Shown here in pieces: positions 53,473-62,689 of a stretch of DNA of 64,000 nucleotides. Under the pieces are notes generated by a model. The model was given only the letters and a program-made list of their open reading frames with translations. It had not been told where the DNA came from and ran no database searches. The first letter of the stretch is position 1, and every line of letters starts with the position of its first letter. The stretch lies in assembly GCA_024516035.1 (NCBI GenBank), contig CM044961.1, positions 32,980,402 to 33,044,401 of the forward strand. The letters are read 5' to 3'. Source of the DNA: Bactericera cockerelli (Eukaryota > Arthropoda > Insecta > Hemiptera > Triozidae). The position numbers and the translations under genes were made by a program.

Positions 53473-56400
53473 TCACAGAATATTTTGATTTCCTTGTCTC
53501 ATCATCCTGTTAATAGGAGCAAATAACGTATAGTTGGTCCTACAGAAGTTAACATGGTAGGTGTTATTTTTCCTGAGCCGCCTGTGACAGTCAAATTTAA
53601 CCAATTCAAGTAGTTTGGCGCAGTCAATACCCCCATCAACTAATTTCAGATAGTGAGGGCAAATCGGAAATCCAATTATGATAACGAAAAGAAAAGTATC
53701 TGCGGAATTTCCTCTGAACGCGTTCAATAGATTCATTATGAACAGCATAGAAAGGAGACCACACCACACAGCCATACTCAAGCAAAGATCGAATCAGGGA
53801 TATGTAAAGAAGATAGAATGCCTCGGAAGATAAATCTTTCGAGTTTCTATTAACATATCCAAGAAGTCTGAAACAACGCATGCTTAGGTTGGAAACGTGG
53901 GAAGCAAAAGAAAGCTTCTGGTCAAATAAAATGCCAAGATCTTTAACTATGCTGACCCATCTCAAAGGAACAGATTGAATCGTATAGGTATAGAAAAATT
54001 CCTCATTACACCTTGAGAACTTCATCACCTGACACTTGTGTAAAGATAGCTCTAAACCATTAAGCAAAAGCCATTGGGAAAACCGCGTAACAACTTCTTG
54101 AAGATGAACACAATCATCTATACACTTGATTGCTTTATACAATTTCACATCGTCCGCAAATAAAAGAACTTGTGAGTTGCATTTTACATCCAAGAGGTCG
54201 TTAAAAAACAAGCTAAAAAGCACAGGACCGACGTGGCTACCTTGACCAACGCCAGAAGCAACGTGAATGGGTCTGGATATGAATGGCCCGATTTTAACAC
54301 ATTGAGTCCTATCCTTTAGATAGCTTGTAAACCATCGCAAAAACTGATCACCCAAGCCATAAGATTTCAACTTTGAAATAAGATATTTGCTGTCAACTCG
54401 GTCGAAGGCCTTTGTGACATCCGTGTATACGGAATGCACAGAACATCCGCTTTGAAAAGCACCCAAGATATCATGTTGATAAGCCAGAAGATTGGTGACA
54501 GTGGAACGTTTGGAAATAAAACCATGTTGCTCATCAGCGATGAAGTTTTTACAAGCAAAGGAAAGCTTACGTGAAATTAATTTGTCCAAGATCTTGGGTA
54601 TGGAAGACTGGATGCATACACCTTTATAATTGGCAATATCACTTCTGTTGCCAGATTTAAAAACAGGGAATAAAAAGCTGGATTTCCAAGCAGACGGAAA
54701 GATGCCACAAGATAGCGATAAATTCAATATACAGGTGATGGGATAGACCAGGACAGCAGCCAGATTCTTCAAAACAATAGGAGGAATGCCATCACGACCC
54801 TGCGTCTTGGGAGGCAACGAAGATAGAGCCTGATGTACTTCTTTCGAAGTAACAGATACAAAATTAAAGTCCAATGCGTCAAGTGATGAATACTGGGGAA
54901 CAGGCAGGTCAGAACTGAGGTAGACAGATGAAAAGGAATCAGCAAATAAATCAACGGTTTCAGCGGAAGAGGAACTACTGACGTCATTCAAGAACATGTG
55001 TTGGGGAAAGCCAGAAACCTTTCGAGACTCTTCAGAGAATCTCCAGAAATATTTAGGGTCAGACCTTGTCAATATACTCAGCGTAACACTGAGCGCTCAA
55101 TGCTTTACACCTAGCACGTAACTTTGAAAATCTACGATAGTCAGATGGGAAATTTTATTCAAAAGGTGAGCTTTCTTTTTCTCACGTGTCAAATATTTTA
55201 AAGAACTAGAAAACCATCTAGGAAAAGAACTGGGTTGAAAAGTCTTGGATGGTGTAAACAGAGCAATGCCTCTCAGTAAAGTGTCATTGAAACAAGCAAC
55301 GACGTTGTCAATATCTTCAAGAGATAGTAAAGTGTCCCAATTAATGTCACTTAAGAATGATTTAAAAGAAGAAAAATCACAGTTAGAAAAATCATAATAT
55401 TCATGATCCAAGGGAAGGCACTCAATCTGATGGTCACGATATCAATGTGAATGCATTGTGATGATGGCTATTATTATGAAGAGGGTCTAATGGACTAGAT
55501 ACTACTATCTGGTCGTCATTAGTAAACAAAGATTTAGGGTATTAGCTGGAAAAGTGACAAACAGTTGAAAACTTCACACACATGAACAGCAGGATAAGAC
55601 GGTGTACAGTCAACCAGCATACAAACTCAGATCATAACTCCAGATAGCTGAAGTCAAGTTATAATCGCCCGACAGAAATATTGCATCAGGTTGCGCGACA
55701 CCAACTCTTCAACAGCACGCAATGCTCGACATAAACATCAAGAGGAGACGATGGAGGAATGTATGTACAACCGAAGATGAAACATTGACCTGCAACATAA
55801 AGAGAAACAAAGAGATGGTCGAAGGAACGCGTAGGGGTTGCTACTTGCACTACCTACTTCGTAAGCTCGAGCGCACCGCTATAAGAACCCCACCTCCCCT
55901 TTCTAAGTTGTAACACTCACATCTCTGTCAGATCGATATATATCAAACCCGTAATTACCTCACTAACGATAACTTCAGTAAGCCAAGATTCGCAAAGCAT
56001 AACAATGTCATAGCTAGAAAGTTCAAAATTTCGTTTATAAACGTATGTACCATAAGATAATCTTAGTTAAGCAAATTCGCAAAGCTAACAATTCATAGCG
56101 AAAGTTATTTGTTTTAATGGTAAGTTGCTGAACAAAGGCAAACAGTGTGCAATGCTTACTGTCTATCTGATTCTTTAATGTTTTTGGAACAGCCAAAGGA
56201 TGACTTTCGTGAAGATGTAGGTTTACTGGAACATAGAGAGAATTGTGAGATTGTTTCGAGAATTTTGTTGGTTCGCCGGGTGTTTAATGGCGTCTTGAAG
56301 AACTAGACTCATCAGATGGAGGAGTCAAACTTCTCGATAACATAACTATCAGAAGTTTCCCAAGAAATGGCTTCACCAAAACACCTCTGGCCAAGCCTCT

Positions 56401-56850
56401 CGCCACTGATCAAGTGCTTCTGCTCTTCAGGAAATGTGATGTGAAAAGAAGAGTAGGATGAATGTCTAGTTGAAATTTAGAGCAGCCAACAACTTGAGTT
56501 CGGTAGCGTACGTCAGCAGGTCAACGTGTCAGCTCGGCAGCAGAGACAGAGGGCTCAAGTCTCGTGATGAAGTAGTGCGAGTATCGTGTGGTCTGGACTG
56601 CGGAGATAGCACACTTGCGGGAACCCGGTGATTGCGGCTGCGTCTGAGCGGCAGCGGAACTTCTAGCAGCATTGAAGTAGACTCGCCATAACTTAGAAGG
56701 AGGTCTAGTAGAGCCAGAGGACTCCTCAAGAGTAGCCACCTTCTCCTTCAACAGATCAATCCGCGTCTCTTGCTCCTTGACCCTCTTTTCAGCTGAGCGA
56801 CTACTTCTCCATTGCAACAGTAGAACTCTCCAAGTCATTGATCTCACTGG
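53473..56850 (-). pseudogene. Degenerate LINE (endonuclease and reverse transcriptase), minus strand
   Basis: The long frame 55072-53636 is a reverse transcriptase. It has QGRDGIPPIVLKN, FKSGNRSDIANYKGV, ADEQHGFISKRST, TDVTKAFDRVDS, SGVGQGSHVGPVLFSLFFND and the catalytic LLFADDVKLYK (FADD form). The C-terminal part is shifted to another frame near 53640 and ends DCAKLLELVKFDCHRRLRKN and MRQGNQNIL. Upstream, 55411-55097 is the EN-RT linker. Near 55640-55690 a minus frame reads LSGDYNLTSAIWSY, a decayed GDFNLP endonuclease motif. At 56847-56521 a coiled-coil-like frame (KEQETRIDLLKEKVATLEES) may be ORF1. Several frameshifts show it is dead and older than the host LINE. Confidence 0.85.
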
Positions 56851-57500
56851 TCACCAGCCACTCAATAATGGTATGAATAAGTACGAGCAGTAATGTAGGT
56901 ATCTAGACTGGTATTTTAGTGAATAGGTACTAACAATGGAGTAAGATCTACAACTATCTCAAGTCGAATCCGAAGTTTAACTGATAAGGGACCGGAAGAG
57001 ATATACATAGATATCGTCAAATATTGATATATAGGAGTGCTAGTATCAATACTTGTTACGTAAGATTTTAAATAATTCAATTTGCTAAACAAGATAACTT
57101 TTTAATTATTGTCACACAAAGAAAGAAATACGTTAATAAAATCAGCGGATAAAATACATTAAAATCGACACGTAAACAATTAATTTACAGAAATTGACTA
57201 GAAAAATTAATAAATAAAATTTAAAACACAGAACACGATGCGTAACGTTCGCTAGTCAATCAAGAAAAAATAGAAGACTAGGTCACACAATTTACAGTCG
57301 ACACTGATCCATAAAAGAGGCTCATGTTCATACACACTTGTCATCATGGATTGCTAATATCTGTAACATAATTATGTACCATATTCAGTTCTATTTTGCT
57401 AATGAGTTAATGACGATGTTCAGTTAAACCATATTTGCAATTTTGCACCCACGAGAAGTGTTTGTCTTGCTGGCATTAAGCTCTAATCTCCAGTGACACA
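56850..57500. other. AT-rich sequence upstream of the M14-like ORF
   Basis: No repeat partner or ORF recognised. It could contain the ORF's promoter. Confidence 0.3.
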
Positions 57501-57503
57501 AAA

Positions 57504-57929
57504 ATGATTTTTAAAAATGTAGTGGTGTTTCTTCTAGCGTCACTTTTCTCCAATATATATTCGATGCAAGATTTCTTTGGTGATAATATCGATTTGAAGA
57601 ACTACAAGCACCCAAATTCAACTGTGCATGTGAGAAGCCAGGTTAAGAAAATAAACCTTGCCAACTATTACACGAACTTAACTGCCGAGAGAGAACTACT
57701 GACAAACTTGGCGAATGAATACAAACATATTATGAAATTGGAAACGATCGGTCACACTGAGAAAACTAACCTACCCATTCGAGCGGTGATGATCAGCAAA
57801 AATATCCAAATGGGCAGAGATCTACTCAAGCCAATGTTTAAGTTCGTGGCTAACTTGAACGGACCCGATGGCGTTGGACGCGCTTTAATGGCAATAGCAC
57901 TATACATAACTATACATATGTATACATAA
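57504..57929 (+). CDS. M14 carboxypeptidase-like N-terminal fragment, zinc ligands lost
   Basis: 141 codons start with a hydrophobic leader (FKNVVVFLLASLFSNIYS), a probable signal peptide. The body follows the start of an M14 (carboxypeptidase N/E/D type) domain: a YYTNLTAERELLTNLANEY helix region, LETIGHT, then PMFKFVANLNGPDGVGRALM, which aligns with the usual FKYVGNMHGNE.VGRE. In that motif the zinc-binding His is Asn and the Glu is replaced (HGNE becomes NGPD), so this copy cannot bind zinc normally. The frame ends soon after in TATACATA-rich sequence (YITIHMYT), far short of the roughly 300 residues of a full domain. It is either a truncated pseudogene (perhaps a retrocopy, since there is no intron) or the first exon of a pseudoenzyme. 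No splice donor was found with confidence. Confidence 0.55.
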   Translation: MIFKNVVVFLLASLFSNIYSMQDFFGDNIDLKNYKHPNSTVHVRSQVKKINLANYYTNLTAERELLTNLANEYKHIMKLETIGHTEKTNLPIRAVMISKNIQMGRDLLKPMFKFVANLNGPDGVGRALMAIALYITIHMYT

Positions 57930-57955
57930 CAATACACAATGTATACATAACTATA
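57898..57955. repeat. TATACATA short tandem repeat
   Basis: Units of ACTATACATA and variants truncate the M14-like frame. Confidence 0.8.
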
Positions 57956-58126
57956 CAGTGTGTTAATTAATAGCACTCCCCCTTTCCCCCTCTTTAATTT
58001 TTTGAACTCTACTTTGAAGGCCCATAAGGTGCTGAAGCTAGAATTCAAACCTAGAACTAAGAAAGGTGGATTGACAATTCAGTTCTCCCGTGGGACCGGC
58101 GATGTTTAGGCTATTCACAGGCGTAG

Positions 58127-58204
58127 AACATGCGTGTACCACCGGTGGTACACCCGGTCCATTCCGTACAGACATGCGTGTACCACCGGTGGTACACCCG
58201 GTCG
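58127..58204. repeat. Two copies of a 20-bp perfect palindrome
   Basis: GTGTACCACCGGTGGTACAC occurs at 58134-58153 and 58178-58197, each inside an identical longer unit (ACATGCG before it, CCGGTC after it). Centre-to-centre spacing is 44 bp. Confidence 0.95.
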
Positions 58205-58334
58205 TCTAAGTGTAACACTTCCCCATCCACACTCACTGTGTAATTTTTCAGAAATCACTTATTCAATATCTGGTGTACAGCTATGTCGACTTTCGCCCTT
58301 TTTCCGATTATTACATTTTTAGGTACCATTTTCA

Positions 58335-58708
58335 GCAAGAGTCAACAAGAGTTGACCCCCCCCCTCCTCAAAAAAAAACATATTCAAAACCCCGGAATCC
58401 AAGAGAATTTCTTCAAAAAAATAATCGATGAAGTGAAGTGATGAAGTGAATTTAAAAAGCGGCAGAATTCCGATTGGCGGCATGCACTCTGACGTTTCTT
58501 GAAGATATCGAAAAAATTGTGGGATTGACCCCCCTTAATATTTAGGTAAATGACATAATCAATCAAAATAAATTCAAAAATCCCTTGCTGGAGTTCTCTA
58601 GGGCAAAATTAAAAATGTGATATTTTTAATAATAAAAAAAAAATACTTCTCTCAGCGTATTTCTCGAAAATGATAGGTCGTATTCCTTAGGGAGAGGGAG
58701 AGAGTGGC
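58335..58708. repeat. Right member of the 375-bp inverted repeat pair; right end of the 16.8-kb insertion
   Basis: Reverse complement of 51331-51707, ending exactly at the LINE junction (GTGGC|TGTTCACT). Confidence 0.85.
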
Positions 58709-59817
58709 TGTTCACTGATGTGTTAAGAGATCCAATGGATAGCGAATTCTGTATGGGTGAATTAGAAAAAGGAATAAACCACATGAAAAACAGTAAAAGT
58801 CCTGGCCCCGATAATATCCTCAATGAGTACCTGAAAACTCTGAATGACGACTGGAAAAGACAACTTTTAAATTTTATTAATCACATATTCATTGGAGGTA
58901 AGGTACCTAATAAATTCTCAAACTCTTACCTATTTATGCTGCATAAGAAAGGAGATGTCCAGATATGCGAGAATTACAGGAGCATTGCGCTGCTTAATAA
59001 TATTTTCAAGCTTACCACACACATGGTAACACAACGTATCTTATGTTGGAGCGAAAATCATGGCTTGTTGGTAGAGGCGCAGGCTGGTTTCAGGCCGAAC
59101 CGTGGATGTATCGATAATGTATTCTCTTTGTCCAGCATCATCTCTATTCACCTCATTAATCAAAGAAAACTTTATGCAGCATTCATTGACTTTAAGTCTG
59201 CCTTTTCCGAAGTACAACACGATAAGCTATTCCTAAAGATGTTCGATTTTGGATTATCAGCGAAAATTATCTCGTTATTAAAAAACCTCTACAGTGACGC
59301 AAAGACTCAGATACGTGTGGATAACCAATTTAGCCCACAGATAAGTATAACCAAAGGTTGTTTGGAAGGCGATTCGGCCTCTCCTATAAGCTTTATTATC
59401 TTTGTAAATGACTTGGAAATGTATCTCAGAAAAAAAGGTTCGGAAGGGGTGAATATAAATAATAATTCAAGTGATATTCTGCTATTGCTTTACGCGGACG
59501 ACCTCATTATACTGGGTGATAGCAAAGCCGATCTACAGAGAAAGCTAAATTATCTCTCTTCATACTGCTCTGAGAGTGGAATGACAGTGAATGAAAGCAA
59601 ATCCAAGGTAGTCGTGTTCCGTAGAGCAGGCAGGTTACCCAGATCCGACACTTTTTATTACAACGGTCGTCCCTTAGAAGTGTGCAATGAATATGTTTAC
59701 CTGGGAATCAAGTTCTCCTCGCACGGTGTGTTCCACAAGGCCTCCCAACAAGCTGCATCAAAAGGAAGGATGGCAGGGTCAGCTGTAAGAAACATTCTTG
59801 TCAACTCGAAGATGGAG
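58709..59817 (+). CDS. LINE ORF2, part 3: reverse transcriptase
   Basis: The frame resumes at LFTDVLRDPMDSEF and contains the RT blocks in order: KSPGPDNILNEYL, KKGDVQICENYRSIALLN, AQAGFRPNRGCIDN, FIDFKSAFSEVQHDKLF, KGCLEGDSASPISFIIFVND, and LLLYADDLIILGD with the catalytic YADD (59491-59502). ESGMTVNESKSKVVVF and the thumb-like YVYLGIKFSSHG follow. No stops or frameshifts occur. EGDSASP replaces the usual QGDP/CSP-type motif but keeps a similar shape. It is cut after NSKME by the hAT element. Confidence 0.9.
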
Positions 59818-60211
59818 TAGGGATGACGATATTATATCGATAATATCGAATATCGATATTCTGCTTTCGATATATCGATATTTTATATCGATATTAAGGT
59901 TCCGATATTATATCGATATATCGAAAAAAAAGACAATATCGAATAAAAATATCGCTATCGGGACTCGGGACATTTTTTTTTTAACAGTTAGTAGCCGGGA
60001 AATTTTGAAATACTGAATTAGTTTGAACTAGTTTGATTAAAGTTGAAGCTTTTATTTATTTATTTTTTTTTTTTGAAGATTTTATTATTTTGGTTTATAT
60101 CAGTAATCAGTATATCTATTATTAGTAATATTAGTTAGAAGGACTATGTAAATTGAAGAAGTTTGTGGTCAGTAGTTTTTAATATTGAAAAGTTCACAGC
60201 AAGTAAATAAT

Positions 60212-60334
60212 ATGCCAAAGCATTCCAACTCCACATTGTGGAGGCATTACATCAAAGGTACTGATAGTAGTACTTGCAAAATATGCAGTAAAAAAGTAAA
60301 AACTTCAGGAAATACCACAAATCTGAAAGCCATA
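60212..60334 (+). pseudogene. BED zinc-finger remnant of a hAT transposase
   Basis: MPKHSNSTLWRHYIKGTDSS then TCKICSKKVKTSGNTTNLKA matches the BED pattern (W..Y/F, C-x2-C, N-T-x-N-L); the expected HL..H ligands are missing because the frame runs into a tRNA-like repeat. It is the DNA-binding N-terminus only. Confidence 0.8.
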
Positions 60335-60339
60335 AATTT

Positions 60340-60418
60340 TTGCCCTGGGCGGGAATTGAACTTGCGGCCTAGTGACTCAAAGTTAGATACACTAACCACT
60401 GTGCCAACTTAGGCTGGC
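60340..60418 (-). repeat. tRNA-like SINE fragment inside the hAT element
   Basis: The minus strand has AAGTTGGCACAGTGGTTAGT (A box) and GCAAGTTCAATTCCCGCCC (B box), close to SINE-G. It truncates the BED ORF. Confidence 0.7.
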
Positions 60419-60657
60419 TTGAAGTCTTTAGACTCCTTTGCAGTTTGCCTGTTATTAATATGTAGCCTTTTCATCCCACATACCGTAGTAAGCAGCATGT
60501 TTTATTATCTCATGCGGTTAGCGGTTACCGATATTGAAAATATCGATATTCCCAATATCGATATTCGACCCATCGATAATATCGGATATCGATATTATGG
60601 TTTCGATATTATCGATATACCTAATATCGATATTTTCGTTTCGATATTGCAACCCTA

Positions 60658-61562
60658 AGATGGAGTCTCACGTGAGCCGGATCAAACTGTACAGCTCAAT
60701 CGTCACTGCAACACTTCTCTACGGCGCGGAGGTATGGGCGCTTATATACCAGGATATTATCGAGTCTTGCCAGTGTCAGTTCCTTAAGTCAATCTTCTGC
60801 CTCCCACGTAATACTCCAGGCTACATGTTACGTATGGAAATGGGACTGGTCAGACTCTCCTACCAGGTTCTCAAGTTGACGCTGGAATGGTGGACCAAGC
60901 TGCTCGCAATGCCTTGCCAGAGATACCCCAGACTTTGTTATGATCAGTTGGTTCTTGTAGATCAACTTCCTAGGAATGTGGAAAAATATAACTGGGCAAC
61001 ACTACTAAAAAAGCAATTGGTTGATTTGGGTTTTGGTGATGTATGGCAGGCCCAGCAGGCGACAGTGGTGAAAATTAAGAAAGACCAAATTCTTGCTGAA
61101 TTCTACTCACAATCAATAGAAAGGGACTGGAGAAGGGTAGAGCTATCAACATACAGTGTAATTTATAAAGAGATAAAGATCAAACCCAGTGCAGAAGAGA
61201 GGGAAGTGCCTCCTACCAAGTACCTGCTGGAGCTATGCCCTATAGATCGTGTACGAGCCATGATCCAGCTTAGACTGTCAGGAGTGTCAAAGGTCAAGTT
61301 TTACCTCAACAGAACGAGCTTTTAATGGGACTCAGACGAAGACTGCAGCATCTGTAATCTCCACGAGAAAGAAGATCTGGACCACTTTTTATTCAAATGT
61401 CCAATGTACATAGCACCCCGACAAAGATTTCTCACAAATTTGGTAACTGAGAGACAAAGTTTTATTAACTTGTGTTCAAACCCATCAAAAGATGTTATTA
61501 ACAATGTGTATTATTATGTAAGTTCAGCATTGAAATTACGATCCTTCTTAAGGAACGAGTAA
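60658..61562 (+). CDS. LINE ORF2, part 4: C-terminal region with one premature stop
   Basis: It continues from KMESHVSRIKLYSS through TATLLYGAEVWALIYQD to the C-terminal C-x2-C-x9-H-x4-C module (DCSICNLHEKEDLDHFLFKC), ending at TAA 61560-61562. A single in-frame TAA at 61323-61325 (after NRTSF) would remove the cysteine module. It is the only coding lesion I find in the LINE apart from the insertions. Confidence 0.85.
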
Positions 61563-62087
61563 TTAATTCTGTTAGTTAAATCAGAATTGACAATATTATT
61601 ATGTTGTAAAAAAAGTAGAATGAAAAGTCTTCAAAAATGAGATTCGAACCATTTATTTTATTGTTTTTTATTATGTTTTATTTTAAAGCTAGGTGCCCGA
61701 TAAGGACTTATAATTATAAAACAGCTGGAACTGATTTTATATTATACTGTTTATTAAATGTCACAGTACATATAAATGATTATAAGAAATCAGTTATTGT
61801 TAGCGAGACCTAAAATGTTAAGTAAAAAAAAAGAACCATGAATGACCCGAAATGTATAAAAAAAAAAAAAAAAAAACCACTTAAAAAGTTAAAGGTACCT
61901 ATATTTTTAGTTTTTATCACCTCTTTTATTTTTTATTTGAATATCCAATTTTAACTGATGTAAATTAGTTACTAATTAGTTGCATTGTATATTTTATTTC
62001 TTAAGCTTTAATGCCAACCTCACAATTGTAACAATTATTTTATAATTAAATACAAATAAATTTTACTACTACTACTACTACTAGGTG
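61563..62087 (+). other. LINE 3' UTR with (TAC)n end
   Basis: AT-rich sequence with an A run at 61859-61876 and a terminal (TAC)n at 62068-62087 in place of poly-A, as in I-like elements. Confidence 0.6.
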
Positions 62088-62565
62088 GGTACATTAGAAA
62101 AGATATCACAGTGGTGGATGGATTAAATGGACGTCCAGAACCAATGTCTCTCAAAAAGTTGATCTAAAAAAATGACACTATAGTTTATCATTAATAATTA
62201 TTTTCGTTCTATTTCTTTACCATGGAGAGTGAATAACGCCTTCTATAAGACTCATGTGACTGGTCTTCTGTTTCGGACCTGTCAACCAAAATCTAATTTG
62301 GTTTTATTTCCATGGTCAGATGGTTCAAAGAGTTAATTATAAATATATAGTATCCATATGTGAACAAAGCCTATTTTATAGCTAACGAAATCCATTTTGT
62401 AGAACAAAACAAAAAAATTATGAGTTAGAGATGACTTAGCGGCATGTCAAAGAGTTGTCAAAATTGTCAAGAAAATTAAAAATCAGTTTTGAGGCACTGA
62501 ACAAGAAACATTCCTAGTAAATCTAGTTATTCTTCTCTTGAATCTTAAAGTAATCATATACTGTG
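62088..62565. other. Sequence without a recognised gene
   Basis: No feature seen. The LINE's 3' target duplication could not be located. Confidence 0.3.
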
Positions 62566-62567
62566 TT

Positions 62568-62682
62568 AATTACTTTCGTGATATCACAACTACTCAAACC
62601 CGCTTAACTAAATCTACACTGAAACAGGGACTTAAACCACCGGTCTCCAGGTTACAAGTATCAGGCTACTGAGGTATTCTTT
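62568..62682 (-). repeat. SINE-C, partly deleted head
   Basis: Reverse tail (GTGATATCACGAAAGTAA) and GTAACCTGGAGACCGGTG are present. About 20 bp are missing between the loop and the ACCTCAGTAGC end. Confidence 0.75.
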
Positions 62683-62689
62683 TAAATAG

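Larger units (their letters stand above)
41919..58708. mobile_element. 16.8-kb insertion within LINE ORF2, flanked by an 8-bp direct repeat
   Basis: TGTTCACT occurs exactly at both breakpoints (41911-41918 and 58709-58716), and the LINE reading frame continues across them (LFT then DVLRD). The left end begins AGGGTGGGCCGAAAAAAGC; the right end is GGGAGAGAGTGGC. These ends are not inverted repeats of each other. The right 375 bp has an inverted partner inside the unit at 51331-51707. Eight-bp duplications are typical of hAT and P-like transposons, but no transposase is visible. The unit contains a spliced secreted-protein gene, an M14-like ORF, an old LINE and many smaller repeats. It may be one large cargo-carrying transposon, or several events layered at one site. 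Confidence 0.6.
59818..60657. mobile_element. Non-autonomous hAT element with CGATAT-rich ends (840 bp)
   Basis: It is flanked by the 8-bp duplication AGATGGAG (59810-59817 and 60658-60665). The ends are TAGGGATGACGATATT and, reversed from the right, TAGGGTTGCAATATC. Both subterminal regions are arrays of ATATCGAT-type motifs (59827-59955 and 60530-60648). Inside, 60212-60330 encodes a BED-type finger. Eight-bp duplications, TAGGG ends and the BED finger together identify the hAT superfamily. The catalytic domain is absent. Confidence 0.92.
39160..62087 (+). mobile_element. Full-length APE-class LINE, split by three insertions
   Basis: A two-ORF non-LTR retrotransposon. ORF1 is 39281-40222. 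ORF2 lies in four pieces (40219-41294, 41651-41918, 58717-59817, 60666-61562). A 3' UTR ends in (TAC)n at about 62068-62087. The interruptions are a SINE-E (41295-41637), a 16.8-kb insertion (41919-58708) and a hAT element (59818-60657), each flanked by a direct repeat. Excising them and one repeat copy each gives 3342 nt of ORF2, divisible by three, with one internal stop. The 5' end is probably near 39160, since element P3 ends at 39144; no LINE target duplication was found. The clade (I, CR1 or Jockey type) is not resolved by eye. Confidence 0.85.

Noticed and set aside
41919..58708. Calling the 16.8-kb unit a Polinton or an LTR element
   Set aside because: I see no integrase, DNA polymerase B, capsid or LTRs; the reverse transcriptase inside is a decayed minus-strand LINE.
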